Assembly: GCA_003254905.1 (NCBI GenBank)
Contig: QANU01068870.1
Location: 294,148-358,147 of the forward strand
Direction of reading: 5' to 3'
Source: Nissolia schottii
Lineage: Eukaryota > Streptophyta > Magnoliopsida > Fabales > Fabaceae
Length of the DNA: 64,000 nucleotides
Of this stretch, positions 12,170 to 22,810 are shown one piece after another. The notes under the pieces were generated by a model that was not told where the DNA came from, did no database searches, and saw only the letters and a list, made by a program, of their open reading frames with translations. Within the stretch, counting starts at the first letter, position 1. The number at the start of each line of letters is the position of its first letter. The position numbers and the translations under genes are program-made.

Positions 12170-12307
12170 CACAAGACTGTTACCTCATTCTTAGACATTC
12201 ACGATAAAGTTGATAAGACCTACAATTGAGTAAATATATCTTAAATAAAGTTATTGGACTTACTTTTATTATGAATGTGCCTAAGAATGAGATAATAAAC
12301 TAGTGTG
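12170..12307. mobile_element. Small foldback MITE
   Basis: The left arm 12170-12210 (core cctcattcttagacattcac) and right arm 12262-12307 (core gaatgtgcctaagaatgag) are inverted complements with a few mismatches around a 50-bp loop. No target duplication is evident. It is non-coding. Confidence 0.65.
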
Positions 12308-13036
12308 CACGTAAGAATTTCTCCACCTCAATACCTTGGGTTAATTCAGTTTTCTATTTAATATTGGATCAAATTCCTGACAATATTATGTCAGCTCTGA
12401 CAGATATGTGTGCATAAGATTCTCTTTGTAGATGGCAATAGAGATTGTCCTTTTTGGCCGATGCGATGCAGATTAATGACAGTTAAAATCACGCCAATGT
12501 AGATGTTCAACAATGTAGATCATTGGCTATGTACAAACCCTATGTTGTGAACTCTGACACGAGAAAAAGAAACATGGCTTGTTTATACGTGGGGCTATAT
12601 TTATTAAGGGCTTGCAGCCCTCTATACAAACTCAGATTCTCCTGAATCTGCAAACATAACACCTAGTGATAGACACAACAATCTACTTTGTTGTTCTAAG
12701 AATATACATTTCTTCTTGATTGAAAATTTGCAAGGCAAACCACATCCCAGCAACATTACACAGGAGAAAGAGTCTTGGAGATGACCTGAAATTGTAAAAG
12801 ACATTAAGCAAGACATTTTATGAGCTCACCAATCCTGCAACATAGCCGATAGTTAAGTAGGTAGCAAAATGTTCTACAAGGGGACATGGAGATTTGGAAC
12901 ATAAGAATACAAGTTGTACAGGAGCATACCACGGAAAAATTAATTTGATTCGACCAGTAGGGGTAGAGCAAAATGGCTTGAGGATGGATTTAAATCTGAT
13001 CAGATATTGGAGTAAAAATAATGAATCAGAGATAAG
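12308..13036. other. 3' flank of the BED gene; possible last exon
   Basis: Read on the minus strand, this is downstream of the BED-finger gene. An acceptor (ttgcag) at 12835-12840 could join the GGAG/GTATGT donor near 13090; the joined frame would add about five codons and stop at 12818. A second acceptor near 12790 would open a longer tail through 12622. Neither can be decided without transcripts. No separate gene is seen. Confidence 0.4.
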
Positions 13037-15067
13037 TTAACAATCATGACTATTCTTGTGGAGGGGAAGGGAGGGGACACGAGAGAACAAGTACATACCT
13101 CCCGAGTCGTTTCGGAGCCAATCTTGTGCGCATATTATAGCCTGTCGTGTATCAGGGTTTAATGAAGCACGGGATGGATCCAGCACTCTCGCACCGATGC
13201 TAAATGCCAACTCCGGCGCCATTGTTGACATTGGAGTCCCCAGAACATCACGCGCCATCATAGACAAAATTGGGTACCTTGGCATGTGGACTTTCCACCA
13301 GTTCAATATGTTAAAATCGGCATTACGAGGAAAGATTGGTTCCTCCAAATACTTGTCTAAGTCTGATGTTAGGCTCTGACCCTGTGACGTCTCGTGAAGG
13401 AATTTATCAAAGCCTTTCAGCCTATCCCTAGCATCATAACTTGAACTAGGTAAGCTGCTGCCAGGCAAGGCTGACCCTTGATCAACCATAGTTGAACAGA
13501 TGGAGTATGCATTAAAAAGTTCTTTGATTGCATCAGAAACTTCTTTGATGCGATCCAAAGCAGTGCTGCCATAAATTTGGGAGTAGTAGTATTCAACCAA
13601 CTTTATTTTAAAGCGGGGGTCTAATATAGCTGCTACTGCTAAAGCAGAACTGCACTTGCTCCAGTACTTATCGAACCTGGCTTTCATCTTCAATGCCATG
13701 GAGCTAAGAAAATTATCTGAACTTCTGCACCAGTCAATTAATTGTATGTGGATGTCACAGATCTCAGGGAAATATATGTTCGCAGTGGGAAAGCTGTTGC
13801 CTGAAAAGACATTGGTAATTTCAACTAAAAGTTTCAAATAACCAGTAGCCGAAGTTGCCCATTCCCACTCTTCGTCGCTTAGAGCCGATGAATAGGAAGG
13901 ATCTTGTTCTTGGAAGAGATAAAAAGCAGTCTTGTATTCAACTGCAGTTTCAAGCATGAGATATGTTGATTTCCATTGAGCTGGAAAATCCAGAAACAGG
14001 GCCTTCTGATAGTTAATCCCAGCTTCTTGGGCAATTTCATTAAATTTTCCTTGAACAACTTGTGAACTTTTGATATATCTGATGCTTTCTCGAATCTTTT
14101 GGATAACCTCATGCAGTGCATCTATGACATCTTGAACCATGGATGTTAGGAGATGTGCTGCTGAGCGTATGTCAAGTAATTGACGAGTACTTAAAAAAGG
14201 CCTTTTCTCAGAAACTCGCTGTTTGATACTAATTGCAATGTCATCATCAATGGAAAAGTCATCTAGTGTTAAGGCAAACAGCTTACAGTCAATATCCCAT
14301 TCATTCAGGCATTTAATGATCACTTCCGGAAGCAAGTCATCAGTATGAGAAGGATCAAGTGTGACAAAGTTCAGGATCTTCTTCTGTAATGTCCAACCCT
14401 CATCAATATAATGTGCAGTTATACACAAATATGAAGAACTTTCAACTGATGACCACATTTCAATTGACAGATTAATCCGGCCATGTAATTTGTTTATCAC
14501 GTTATATACTTTCGGTTTCTCCCTCATGTATATCTCCATACAAGAAACCTCTAGACCACTATTTTGCATAAACTCAAAGCGAGGCTGAAGGTTCTTCACA
14601 AAGACCTTGAATCCCACATGTTCAACCATGTTCAATGGGTATCCATGTAATATGATCATCTGTGCAAGATCAAGTCGACTCTTCTCCTGATCAAATTTAC
14701 GGCCCCCAAAGTTAATGATTTCATCTTTCTTGTGTTCTGGTTCAAATTTAATGATTGTCGGCTTTATGTATTCTTCTTTTCCCTGACCTTCATCAAAACC
14801 AATACTCGCAACACTGATGCTATTATCTTTTTTCCTTCTCTTCGCTGCAAGTAGTTGAGACACATCAAAGTTTGACCTTTTCAGACATCGCATCAAGTGA
14901 TTTCTCAGATGAGTAGTTCCACTGTTACTTGAGCCACTAAGTTTCTTGTTACAGTGAACACAAACAGCATAACAAATTTCACCCTTCCTAACCCTTTCAA
15001 AGTGATTCCACACAACAGATGTCAGCCTTTTCGGTTTCTTTACGGTTGAATCATTTGATATTTCCAT
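13037..15067 (-). CDS. BED zinc-finger, hAT-transposase-derived protein (RICESLEEPER/DAYSLEEPER type)
   Basis: This intact 676-residue frame encodes a domesticated hAT transposase, a family of plant nuclear DNA-binding regulators. A BED-type zinc finger lies at about residues 17-62, with Cys36, Cys39, His57 and Cys61 as likely zinc ligands and the GTTHLRNHLMRC signature. A long hAT RNase-H-like region follows, including the SSALAVAAILDPRFK segment near residues 455-470. The C-terminal hAT dimerisation region is at about 560-645 (LEEPIFPRN..FNILNWWKVH, then LNPDTRQAIICAQDWL). ATG at 15067 is chosen because it starts just before the finger and follows a good acceptor. A 5'UTR intron is likely at 15077-16174, with donor GGGTAAGA and acceptor TTCCAG. 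The length, lack of stops and presence of a UTR intron argue for a host gene rather than a transposon. A donor site close to the end means the true C-terminus may be spliced. Confidence 0.88.
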   Translation of the reverse strand: MEISNDSTVKKPKRLTSVVWNHFERVRKGEICYAVCVHCNKKLSGSSNSGTTHLRNHLMRCLKRSNFDVSQLLAAKRRKKDNSISVASIGFDEGQGKEEYIKPTIIKFEPEHKKDEIINFGGRKFDQEKSRLDLAQMIILHGYPLNMVEHVGFKVFVKNLQPRFEFMQNSGLEVSCMEIYMREKPKVYNVINKLHGRINLSIEMWSSVESSSYLCITAHYIDEGWTLQKKILNFVTLDPSHTDDLLPEVIIKCLNEWDIDCKLFALTLDDFSIDDDIAISIKQRVSEKRPFLSTRQLLDIRSAAHLLTSMVQDVIDALHEVIQKIRESIRYIKSSQVVQGKFNEIAQEAGINYQKALFLDFPAQWKSTYLMLETAVEYKTAFYLFQEQDPSYSSALSDEEWEWATSATGYLKLLVEITNVFSGNSFPTANIYFPEICDIHIQLIDWCRSSDNFLSSMALKMKARFDKYWSKCSSALAVAAILDPRFKIKLVEYYYSQIYGSTALDRIKEVSDAIKELFNAYSICSTMVDQGSALPGSSLPSSSYDARDRLKGFDKFLHETSQGQSLTSDLDKYLEEPIFPRNADFNILNWWKVHMPRYPILSMMARDVLGTPMSTMAPELAFSIGARVLDPSRASLNPDTRQAIICAQDWLRNDSGGMYLFSRVPSLPLHKNSHDC

Positions 15068-16340
15068 CGAATAGGCCTGGAAGTACCGATAATCAACTTG
15101 TCAACAAAATTTTAGTAGATAAGTCAACTAAGTAGATGGAGTAAGATTAAAGAAATAACCATACAAAAACACCACCTAAATTGTAAAAAAGGGGAACTAA
15201 AAATGCATCTCCTTAACAACCATAAAGCAGCAAATCATTATATAATCATAAAAGCCACAGCTACTACCGTAAAAGAGATTGACACAAAGACATAGAGGCA
15301 TGTAAATTGTACACTTCCATTAAGTTAATTTAATGTAGCCTTAAAAGATACGTTTGGATAGAGAACACAGGGATGAAAAGGGTGGACAGAGGTTTTGGGT
15401 AAAATTTCTCACTTTGGAGAATTATACAATAAGAAGCGACAGAAAATGAAGGATTGCCATGTAATCCTCCAAACCCTCCCTTATTCATTTCTGTAAACAT
15501 TTCAAAGTTCCCCCCAACTTTGGAAGATTTTGAATATCCAAACAACAAGAAAGGAGACTCATTGCACAAGCCCAATTCTCCCCCTTTCCCTTCCCTTCCC
15601 CTTTGGTAATCCAAACATACCACAAGGTAAAAACCCCAGCTAACGCTATCGATCCAAGATACAAGAACAAAAAAAACTCCATGCCAGTGCTAGGGATCTT
15701 CCATGAGTTCATTTCCAACTACACTTTGCTTTGATATTCATTACTCAGGCTAAGCAATAACACGCAAATAAATTGAACAAGTAGCTCCCCCCCTCAAATC
15801 AGAGGAAAACAAAAATAGTCACTAACAATCATTAAGACTAGCTCAATTTCCAATTTTGGAACAAATCCTTCTTAACAACACCTACATGAAAAGCAAGATT
15901 TCAATCAATTACGAAAACCCTACATCATAATTTTGCAATTTAATCACTCTAAACCAGATTTAAACATTAATGGTGGCACACCACACGACACGACCAATAA
16001 ATAAATTCATTGAATACTCTGAACAGAAAAGAAAAAAAAAAGAAAACATCTAATCCAGTACAATCGAAAGAGCTTGTAAAAGTCATCATTTTGGGAGAAA
16101 AATGATTTTTTTTCCAAGAAAAAAAAAATAGAAAGAGAAAAGAACTTGAATTTGAAAATGGTGTTTGGTCTTACCCGGAAAAGAATTGAGAGGAAGGTGG
16201 CGGTTGCAGTGTTCGGATTATGGAACAGTCCGATCGGAGGGTCCGGGAAAATTAGGGTTGTGGATTGGGATCTGGGAGAGAGACTCAACAACTCAACCCG
16301 AGTTGATCAATGATCGATGCTTGTGTGGAGGAAACCAAGC
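15068..16340 (-). other. Probable 5'UTR exon and intron of the BED gene
   Basis: On the minus strand a CT-rich leader (about 16175-16340) ends in CTTTTCCG followed by GGTAAGA, a good plant donor. The matching acceptor TTCCAG is at 15077-15082, nine bases before the ATG. The intervening 1.1 kb is T-rich in gene sense, as usual for plant introns, and carries no convincing frame. Confidence 0.55.
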
Positions 16341-17100
16341 TGGGTTTGGTTAGGTTAGGTCCGATTCGGATTCGATAAAAACGTGGGTTAAGACCCGGTC
16401 CGTTTTGGGATCCGATTTGTCTGGCTTCTTGTTGGGTCGAGAATTGGACTGAGTTAATTGGGTTTGTTTACGTCCATCTTATTTTGACTAATTGAATTAT
16501 TATTACCTTTTTTGGTAATATAAGCTAAAACAACAAAACTAGCTCCTAAGCATATCAAGCTCCGGGAGCTGAACAACGCTAAGAGGAAGGGATGAAAGTA
16601 ATGTAACAGATCCTGCTAAGACAGCCCCCCTCGTGAGCCAATTTGTAAGTAATTTTGTTTGATGACCTCAGAACATGGCTGCTACCTAATTTTCAAAATT
16701 TGAATTATGCTATAGTGGGAGGGATCAGAAGAAGAGTGTCGCAGCTAGGCAGGAAAAAAAAAGTGACTCCCATCAGCTAAAGGGTTTATAAAAGCTAAGT
16801 TATTTTATGGCTGGGGGAGCTGCTTAGTGTGAAGACTAACGAGACTGCAATGGATTGTGAAGATAGTCGTGTAGGAACAACTAAAAGTATCAGTTAAATC
16901 CTAATGAGCGATTTTCGGAGTCGGTAGTTCCTTTGGTCGTAGTGAGATGGGTTCACTATGTGGTGGAGTTGGAAGTTACACCACGAGGACAATGCGGTTA
17001 TTTATCAAGGGTACGTGATGGAGTTCGAAGTTACACCACGATGGCAGCACAGTTATTTGTTAAGGGTATTTAAGCACTTGGCTTAAGAAAAGGGAGAGAC
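16341..17100 (+). mobile_element. Probable upstream part of a gypsy LTR
   Basis: The first ~200 bp is presumably the BED gene promoter side. From about 16550 on, short repeated phrases (gttggaagttacaccacgag; gttcgaagttacaccacgat, near 16965 and 17020) lead into the clearly identified LTR end at 17430. The left LTR boundary was not found. Confidence 0.35.
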
Positions 17101-18094
17101 AAAACATCTCAACACAAATTTTACTTTGTTTCTACTTGCTTTTACGCATTTTTCATCTTTTAGTTAGTTTGTGGTTTTAGTTTTCAACGGAACTTTACCC
17201 AAAGTTTGTGGACTTGGTGTGAATGTCGGCTATTAATTAATGCAAGTTATTTTCCTCATTCCATAATTTCACCTTTTTCCAAGACTTGTTTACCATTCTA
17301 GTACTTGGAGAACCCATAACCAAACGACTTAGTCTTCGCTTTAGTGAAATCGCCTAGTTAGGGATCAGTTGCTATTTCGCTCTATGGCTGATACTTTCGC
17401 TTTAGCTGAGAAGTGATTTTTGTAGTAACATAATTTGGCACACCCGATGAGAATTCCATACGGGAAGTGTGGAGGTTCACACCGGTGGTTTCAACTGTTT
17501 TTGGTGTGTATGATTGAGGTATGGCAACGCTTTGACTGGAAGTGCTTTTTGATGGCCACATCTACACCAAAGATCAAATCAAAGGGAGATCAATCTTTGG
17601 CTACCAACCAAGCTGCTGGAGGAACGCCCAATGTGGCTCAAGAGCAGCAGGTTGTAGAAGCTGAGGTGATCCCTCAAAAAAATGTTTCTATTGGGTCTTC
17701 TACGGCTAAGAAGATTTAGGAGAAGAGACAACCATTGATGGTTACCGCTTTGTTCATTCGCCAACAAATTAAGTTGGACACAAAGGATCTGATGGAGTGG
17801 GTAACTAGTCAAATTGCTAAAATTGTGAAGCCCATGGTTCACAATGAACTGCAATAGCATGGGCTTAATACCCCTCAACAAAAAGAGAGTAACATTGGAG
17901 GTACCAATGCTGAGGGGCAGGGAAGCAATCCTAATGTGGTTCCTCAGCCTAGTCAAGTTGCAATGGCTAGAATATCACATAATGTTCAAGGGAATGTGGG
18001 TTTGCCATCCTTGTCATCAGTTGATGTAGGCTTGAACTCGAGAAAAAATGAGCAAGGCAAGGGAAATGTTGTCCCTATCGAGGCTAACACAGCT
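17101..18094 (+). mobile_element. Gypsy-type LTR end, primer site and gag start (fragment)
   Basis: The LTR end (…gtagtaaca, 17430) is followed by a primer-binding-like site (tttggcacacccgatga, 17434-17450) and a gag leader. The frame around 17555-17718 begins MATSTPKIKSKGDQ and breaks at a TAG; the same coding style continues with further stops to about 18090. The same unit occurs inverted at 24240-25250, which confirms the layout. No protease, RT or integrase follows, because another LTR begins at 18095 inside the gag region. Confidence 0.65.
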
Positions 18095-18601
18095 TGTAAC
18101 ATCCCAGTTTTTCCTCGTACGGAAAGCCCGTAAAATAGACGATTTAAGGTAATTAAAGATCGGTCGAGAAAGCGAGAAGGTGGGATTTTACCTTTAACTC
18201 CTAAGACTGGCAGTAAGGGTTAGGTTTCGTTATCTCCTGGACTCTCGACAAAGCTTTCTTTCAAGTTTCAGTTCAAACGAGAATTTTTCTGGATACCAAA
18301 AATGCTCATGGACTTTCTTGATAAGATAGGAAGGCTGAAAATACCATAATTAAACTCCTAGAATCAACAAGAAAAATTAGTGGATCGCAACGGTATGTCC
18401 GGAATATTATTAGGACAACTGGGTATGAGAGATTTCGGACAAAACGCGATCAAACGAGAATGAAACCGGCCAAAGGGCCATGGAGTTCACCTTCAGCAAA
18501 AGGTAATAAATAAAATAAATTAATATAATAATAATATTAAGAATAACAATAATAAACAAATAAAACAAAAAGGAAAAGGGAGAAGAAAAAGAAGAGGGGG
18601 C

Positions 18602-18610
18602 TATAAATAG
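18602..18610 (+). promoter_or_regulatory. TATA box of the family L LTR
   Basis: TATAAATAG sits within ggctataaatagcc, about 0.5 kb from the LTR start, and is followed by a pyrimidine-rich leader. The solo LTR at 4561-7452 carries a degraded version (ggctatacatagcc on the minus strand). Confidence 0.6.
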
Positions 18611-19020
18611 CCAGTTTCCCTCAGAAAACTTATGTTACTTTCTTTCCTTTTCACAAACACCAGTCCCATTCGTGCACATCACAGTTACTTTGTCAAATCC
18701 CAGAAAAATCCCCGGCGCACATCAACGCGACCTAGAAATTACCTGCAGCAAAGCCACCGAATCGGAATCGTCGTTTGATGTGGGCAACCCTAAGCCCACT
18801 GTCTATATGGTTTTATTTATGATTTTATATGTGCTTTTATATATGTTTGACTGTGAAAATGATAAGTAAAAATTAGGAAGATTATATGGTAAAAAAGGTT
18901 TTTCGTGGTTTTAGCAAAGAAAACGTGCAACTGTACTGATTGGAACCCTAGGAATAGTGGTTTTACACGTCCTCTGGAGAAAAGTGAGAACTGATGCCTC
19001 AGAGGGGATTTTTGAGGATT

Positions 19021-19205
19021 TCATTCGATTGAATTTTAATTCAATCGAATGAAAGAAAATTTTAGGATTTCAATCGATTGAATCCCCAATTCATTCGAAT
19101 AAAAGAATTCTGGAGGTTTTCAATCGATTGAATCCCCTTTTCAATCGAATGAAAGAACTCGTAGGATTTCATTCGAATGAATGAAACCCTAGTCATTCGA
19201 ATGAG
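19021..19205. repeat. Palindromic array of CATTCGAATG/CAATCGATTG
   Basis: Eight ten-base units start at 19022, 19042, 19071, 19092, 19121, 19142, 19170 and 19194. Spacing alternates about 20 and 29 bp, giving a 50-bp dimer. The first two units form a nearly perfect 32-bp inverted repeat (19021-19052). The array lies about 0.4 kb past the LTR TATA box. Confidence 0.92.
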
Positions 19206-20395
19206 TCCTGAAGAAATTGGAATTTTAGCTGTTCTAGGGGATCCAATGGGTACGGACAAACGTGTATGGTATATGGAAGCATGCATCATCAGGAACCGGC
19301 CGTCGTATGTCGTAGGACGACCATAGACAACTAGAATTCATCATTTATAGTCTAAAAAGATCATAATTGAACCCTAGGGAACGAAGACGAGTTAGGAAGG
19401 TTCCGACCCCAGTTGGTCCGAAAGACCGTAGTTAAATGGTATAGTTATATGACTAAGAGGTTTCCCTGTTTCTCTTGGCACGTCTTACAGACACGCCCCT
19501 CACTAATTCAGCAAGCTGGATTGGTTAAGACCAACACAGGCAGAGGCCTGATAGCAATAGTACCGGGCCAAGGCCCAAGATTGAGAAGACAGGCCAAGGC
19601 CTGAAGACTAAGAAGGTCAAGGCCTTATTATGATGAGAACAGGCCAAGGCCTGAAGAAAGAAAGGAAAGAAGGGGCCCTAGTTAAGAAAAGAATAAAGGA
19701 AAGCGCGGTCAAGTCCAAGGGCCGACCCATGTGTCCACACCTATTCGAGTCCAAGGCCTAATCCCTAGCCATTCCTGTAAGGGAGGTGGTTATACCTATT
19801 GCGTTCGATGTCTTCCTCCTATGAGCTTTACATGGCTAGATACTACACGAGTCAAGAACGTTGCCAGGTTGACACGATAGGGAAAACAAAGAGGTTGTAC
19901 CGAGGCCACAGTTACAAAGGTGAATGAACTAAGAAGGACGTAGCCACAAGGCGCATAAGAGATCCCCAGACTCCCTCATGCACCATATGTCTACAAGTAT
20001 GGATGAATGTATGTATGTATGTAACTATGTATGTAGGTGTATGTAAGACCATGCATTATGTCTCGTCAAGGGAACGTCCCAAGACGGTTAGTATGTTAAG
20101 TAGAAGTAACATGAGCAGGCGATTTTGTATTGTCATACTTAAGCGAATTAAGGAAAACAGCACGAAGCCTAGGTAACATCAAGATTAGATACCCAATCAC
20201 CTAGTAACTTAGATAAAGTTGCTTAGGACATAGGCCAAAGATAATAATTTGTAGGGGGCTAGTATGCATGACACTTAGAGGTTTCCTGAGTGGCCAAGAC
20301 TCTGCCCGAGAAATGAACAATAGAGACCATGTAGGGTTTCCACTAAGAACGAATCCGTTCTTACTGCCACTCGCGTATGACTCCAGATTGAATAG

Positions 20396-20941
20396 ATGAC
20401 ATCACCGCCCCCACGAAATGTTTGGTTATTAACACATACTCGACAGCGGAGATTTCGGGCGGACACCCTCACCGAGACTTGCACTTTCGCCCCGGTGAAC
20501 GTACCTGCGAAGTCACAGCCGCCACCCATGCCACCTCGACGTTTGTCCAAGGGACCAGGATCCTCACCAAGACGTCCCATTTGGGTGGACGATTACCCCG
20601 GAGGGAACCGTTATGATACCATCTAGCTGAATGGCGATGAAGAGGCCCCTCCATCAGAGTCAGAGCCAGAGCCAGAGTCAGGGCTTGTGCCCGAGACCTA
20701 CCCAGCATCGTCTATTCTATCGTGCCGTCCCCGTGGCCGTCAGACCACCGTGAGAAAGAGAATAACTCCGACCGTGTCGCACCGATACGTGTACCGCTAC
20801 TTCACCACGATAACCGCCCTATCCAGCAATAATGAGCCTGAGGAGGAGGAGGATCCTGTGGAGGAGGATGCAGACACGTAGGCAGAAGGCGGAGGAGAGT
20901 ACGAGGTAGACGACCCCATACTTGCAACTTTAGTAGATATT
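20396..20941 (+). pseudogene. Decayed open frame inside the family L LTR, product unknown
   Basis: A single frame runs about 180 codons with only two stops (20624-20626 and 20879-20881). It is Arg/Pro-rich at first (PPPMPPRRLSKGPGSSPRRP), then has a Glu/Ser/Pro repeat (SESEPEPESG), and ends in an acidic stretch (EPEEEEDPVEEDADT). No known domain is recognised. The acidic stretch is reminiscent of the micro-ORFs in the other family copies, but homology is not established. Confidence 0.35.
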
Positions 20942-21320
20942 GTACCGTACACGCAATGAATAGTACTTATCCTTATATTAGGAGTAGGTTTGGCTAAACC
21001 GAGCAACAGGTAGTTCTTGTCCGCGGGAATGTATGTATGTTATGACAACTTGTATCTATATATGTAAATACTAACCAACGGTAACAAAATGAACCTTGTA
21101 AATGTGATCGTGTGTATATACGTGACATGTTGGGCCAACTATGTGTACTTCAAGAGACGTGTGTTCTTCAACAGGTAGGTATACCCAATTCCACTATCTA
21201 CTACGCGATTAATTATCTGCATGGCTCTAAATTTTGCAGTATTATTAGTTGTGAAAAGAATTTCAAAATGGCCCGTATTTTAGTAAACCCTAATTTGGAA
21301 AGGTAATAAGGAACGGTAAC

Positions 21321-22810
21321 TGTAACACCTTAGCTAGCTAGTCTACGCTTAAGTCTTAAGCTCGCTTGCTAAGTTGTTATCTGCTTTGTTGGGATGATAC
21401 TTAGTCCAGCTTATTTGTTGAAAAGTAGAGTTACTTGAAAAATAAGGACCCATTTTTAACTCTTCTTTTATATCTCATAGCATAAAGTAGGAGCCTTGTA
21501 GTTCGTAGAACATGTAATGCGAGCAGTAGAGCAACATGCTTAGCTAACATTGATAAGAGGTACTAAACAATCCAACATAACATCCACCACAGATCCATAA
21601 CACATGTTCACAACCAGATACACAAGCACTAAGATAACTTTTACATACAAACATTTAGTACAACAAAATTCCTATCACATATAATCTACTAACTAAATGC
21701 TTACTCTTCGGCTCACTCTTATGGATACGGCTCCTCTTCATGCTGCTCCTGTCCCTGCTCCATATCAGGTCCTGCCTCTGGAATCATAAAGGAGTTGGGA
21801 ATGAGAACATTGCGCTATCAGTGAGTAACCATGGGTTAATTGGGGCTTCTTATTCTCATTTATGATCCAGGCCGCTCAGGGGTCTCTAAGTGCATAGTTA
21901 CACTAACTTCCTACTCATTATTATTTTCGGCTAAGCCTGATGCTTTATCTAGATTACTAGGTGATCAGGGAATCTATTTTTCATTATCTACCTCATCTGT
22001 CTATGAATCTATTTCCTAACTCAACATCATCATACGATTCATGTAGCTATACTACTACATCAGAATCCTCATCATACAATTCACATAACTACACTACTAC
22101 ATCAAAATCATCATCTTTGGAAGTTCATTTGAAATTCATTTTACTCCTGCGATATAAGGCAAGCCTTAGTAGCGGTTCCGTCCTTGTCCCTTGCGGCCAC
22201 GCGCTACAACCACACATTACAACCCGCATCGTGGCGACCAAGTGGCGCCTCACCTGAAGGGTCTCACCTGTAGTGTTTTGACCCCGTAATTCTCACCAAC
22301 CACGACCAAGGTGACCATCAAAAGGATGGTGGTGGGGTCGGACCTACGACTCGACCAGAACTAAGACCTTCGCCAAAAGCCGAGCCCTCGGTCCTTCTAG
22401 AGGGGGTTTTTCCCATCATCATAATCATCATAGCCACAATTTATATATAAAAATCACAGTTCATCATCATAAAGCAATTATATCCATTCATCATCTTAAA
22501 GCAACAATTATAACTCATATCATCATTTTCATCCTAGCTATTGAAAGGTTTACATCCTAACATGCAACACGGCACACTCATAAGCATCTGACATTCCTCA
22601 TGTTGGCAAGCATCATTTTATAATTCTACCTTATACTCCTCCTAGTCTAAATCATTTAACACACATAATATCATATAACTCATAAGCATATCCATATTAT
22701 TTCTTGAGTAATTACAGAATTGAGAACCAATGAAGTTTGTAAAATATTCGGTCCAGGCCGCTCAGTGCACTGGGGTGCATCAGGTCTCAGTTCTGCACCC
22801 TAGGCGCGTT
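21321..22810 (-). mobile_element. Family L long LTR, 3' part, reverse orientation
   Basis: The edge TGTAACACCTTAGCTAGC is the reverse of the family's 3' end. Family blocks follow in the order seen at 4561 and 43237: a tttgttgggatgatacttagtcc block, an acidic micro-ORF (21719-21787, -), gccgctcaggggtctctaag (21872) and ctttatctagattactaggtgatc (21942). The homology fades near 22.3-22.8 kb, before the internal array slot would be reached. Confidence 0.6.
21719..21787 (-). other. Acidic micro-ORF (22 codons), family L copy
   Basis: ATG at 21787; the product is MIPEAGPDMEQGQEQHEEEP plus Tyr-Pro and a stop. It is at the same place as the micro-ORFs at 5010-5075 and 43648-43716 but more diverged. 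Confidence 0.3.

Larger units (their letters stand above)
18095..21320 (+). mobile_element. Family L long LTR, forward copy, 3' end missing
   Basis: It begins TGTAACATCCCAGTTTTTCC and holds, in order, a TATA box (18602-18610), a palindrome array (19021-19203), conserved family blocks in plus sense (tcacctagtaacttagataaag near 20195; ccactaagaacgaatccgttcttactg near 20340), and a long decayed frame (20396-20941). The expected GGGTGTTACA end is missing: the copy stops where an oppositely oriented copy begins at 21321. It is inserted into the gag of the gypsy fragment to its left. Confidence 0.65.
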
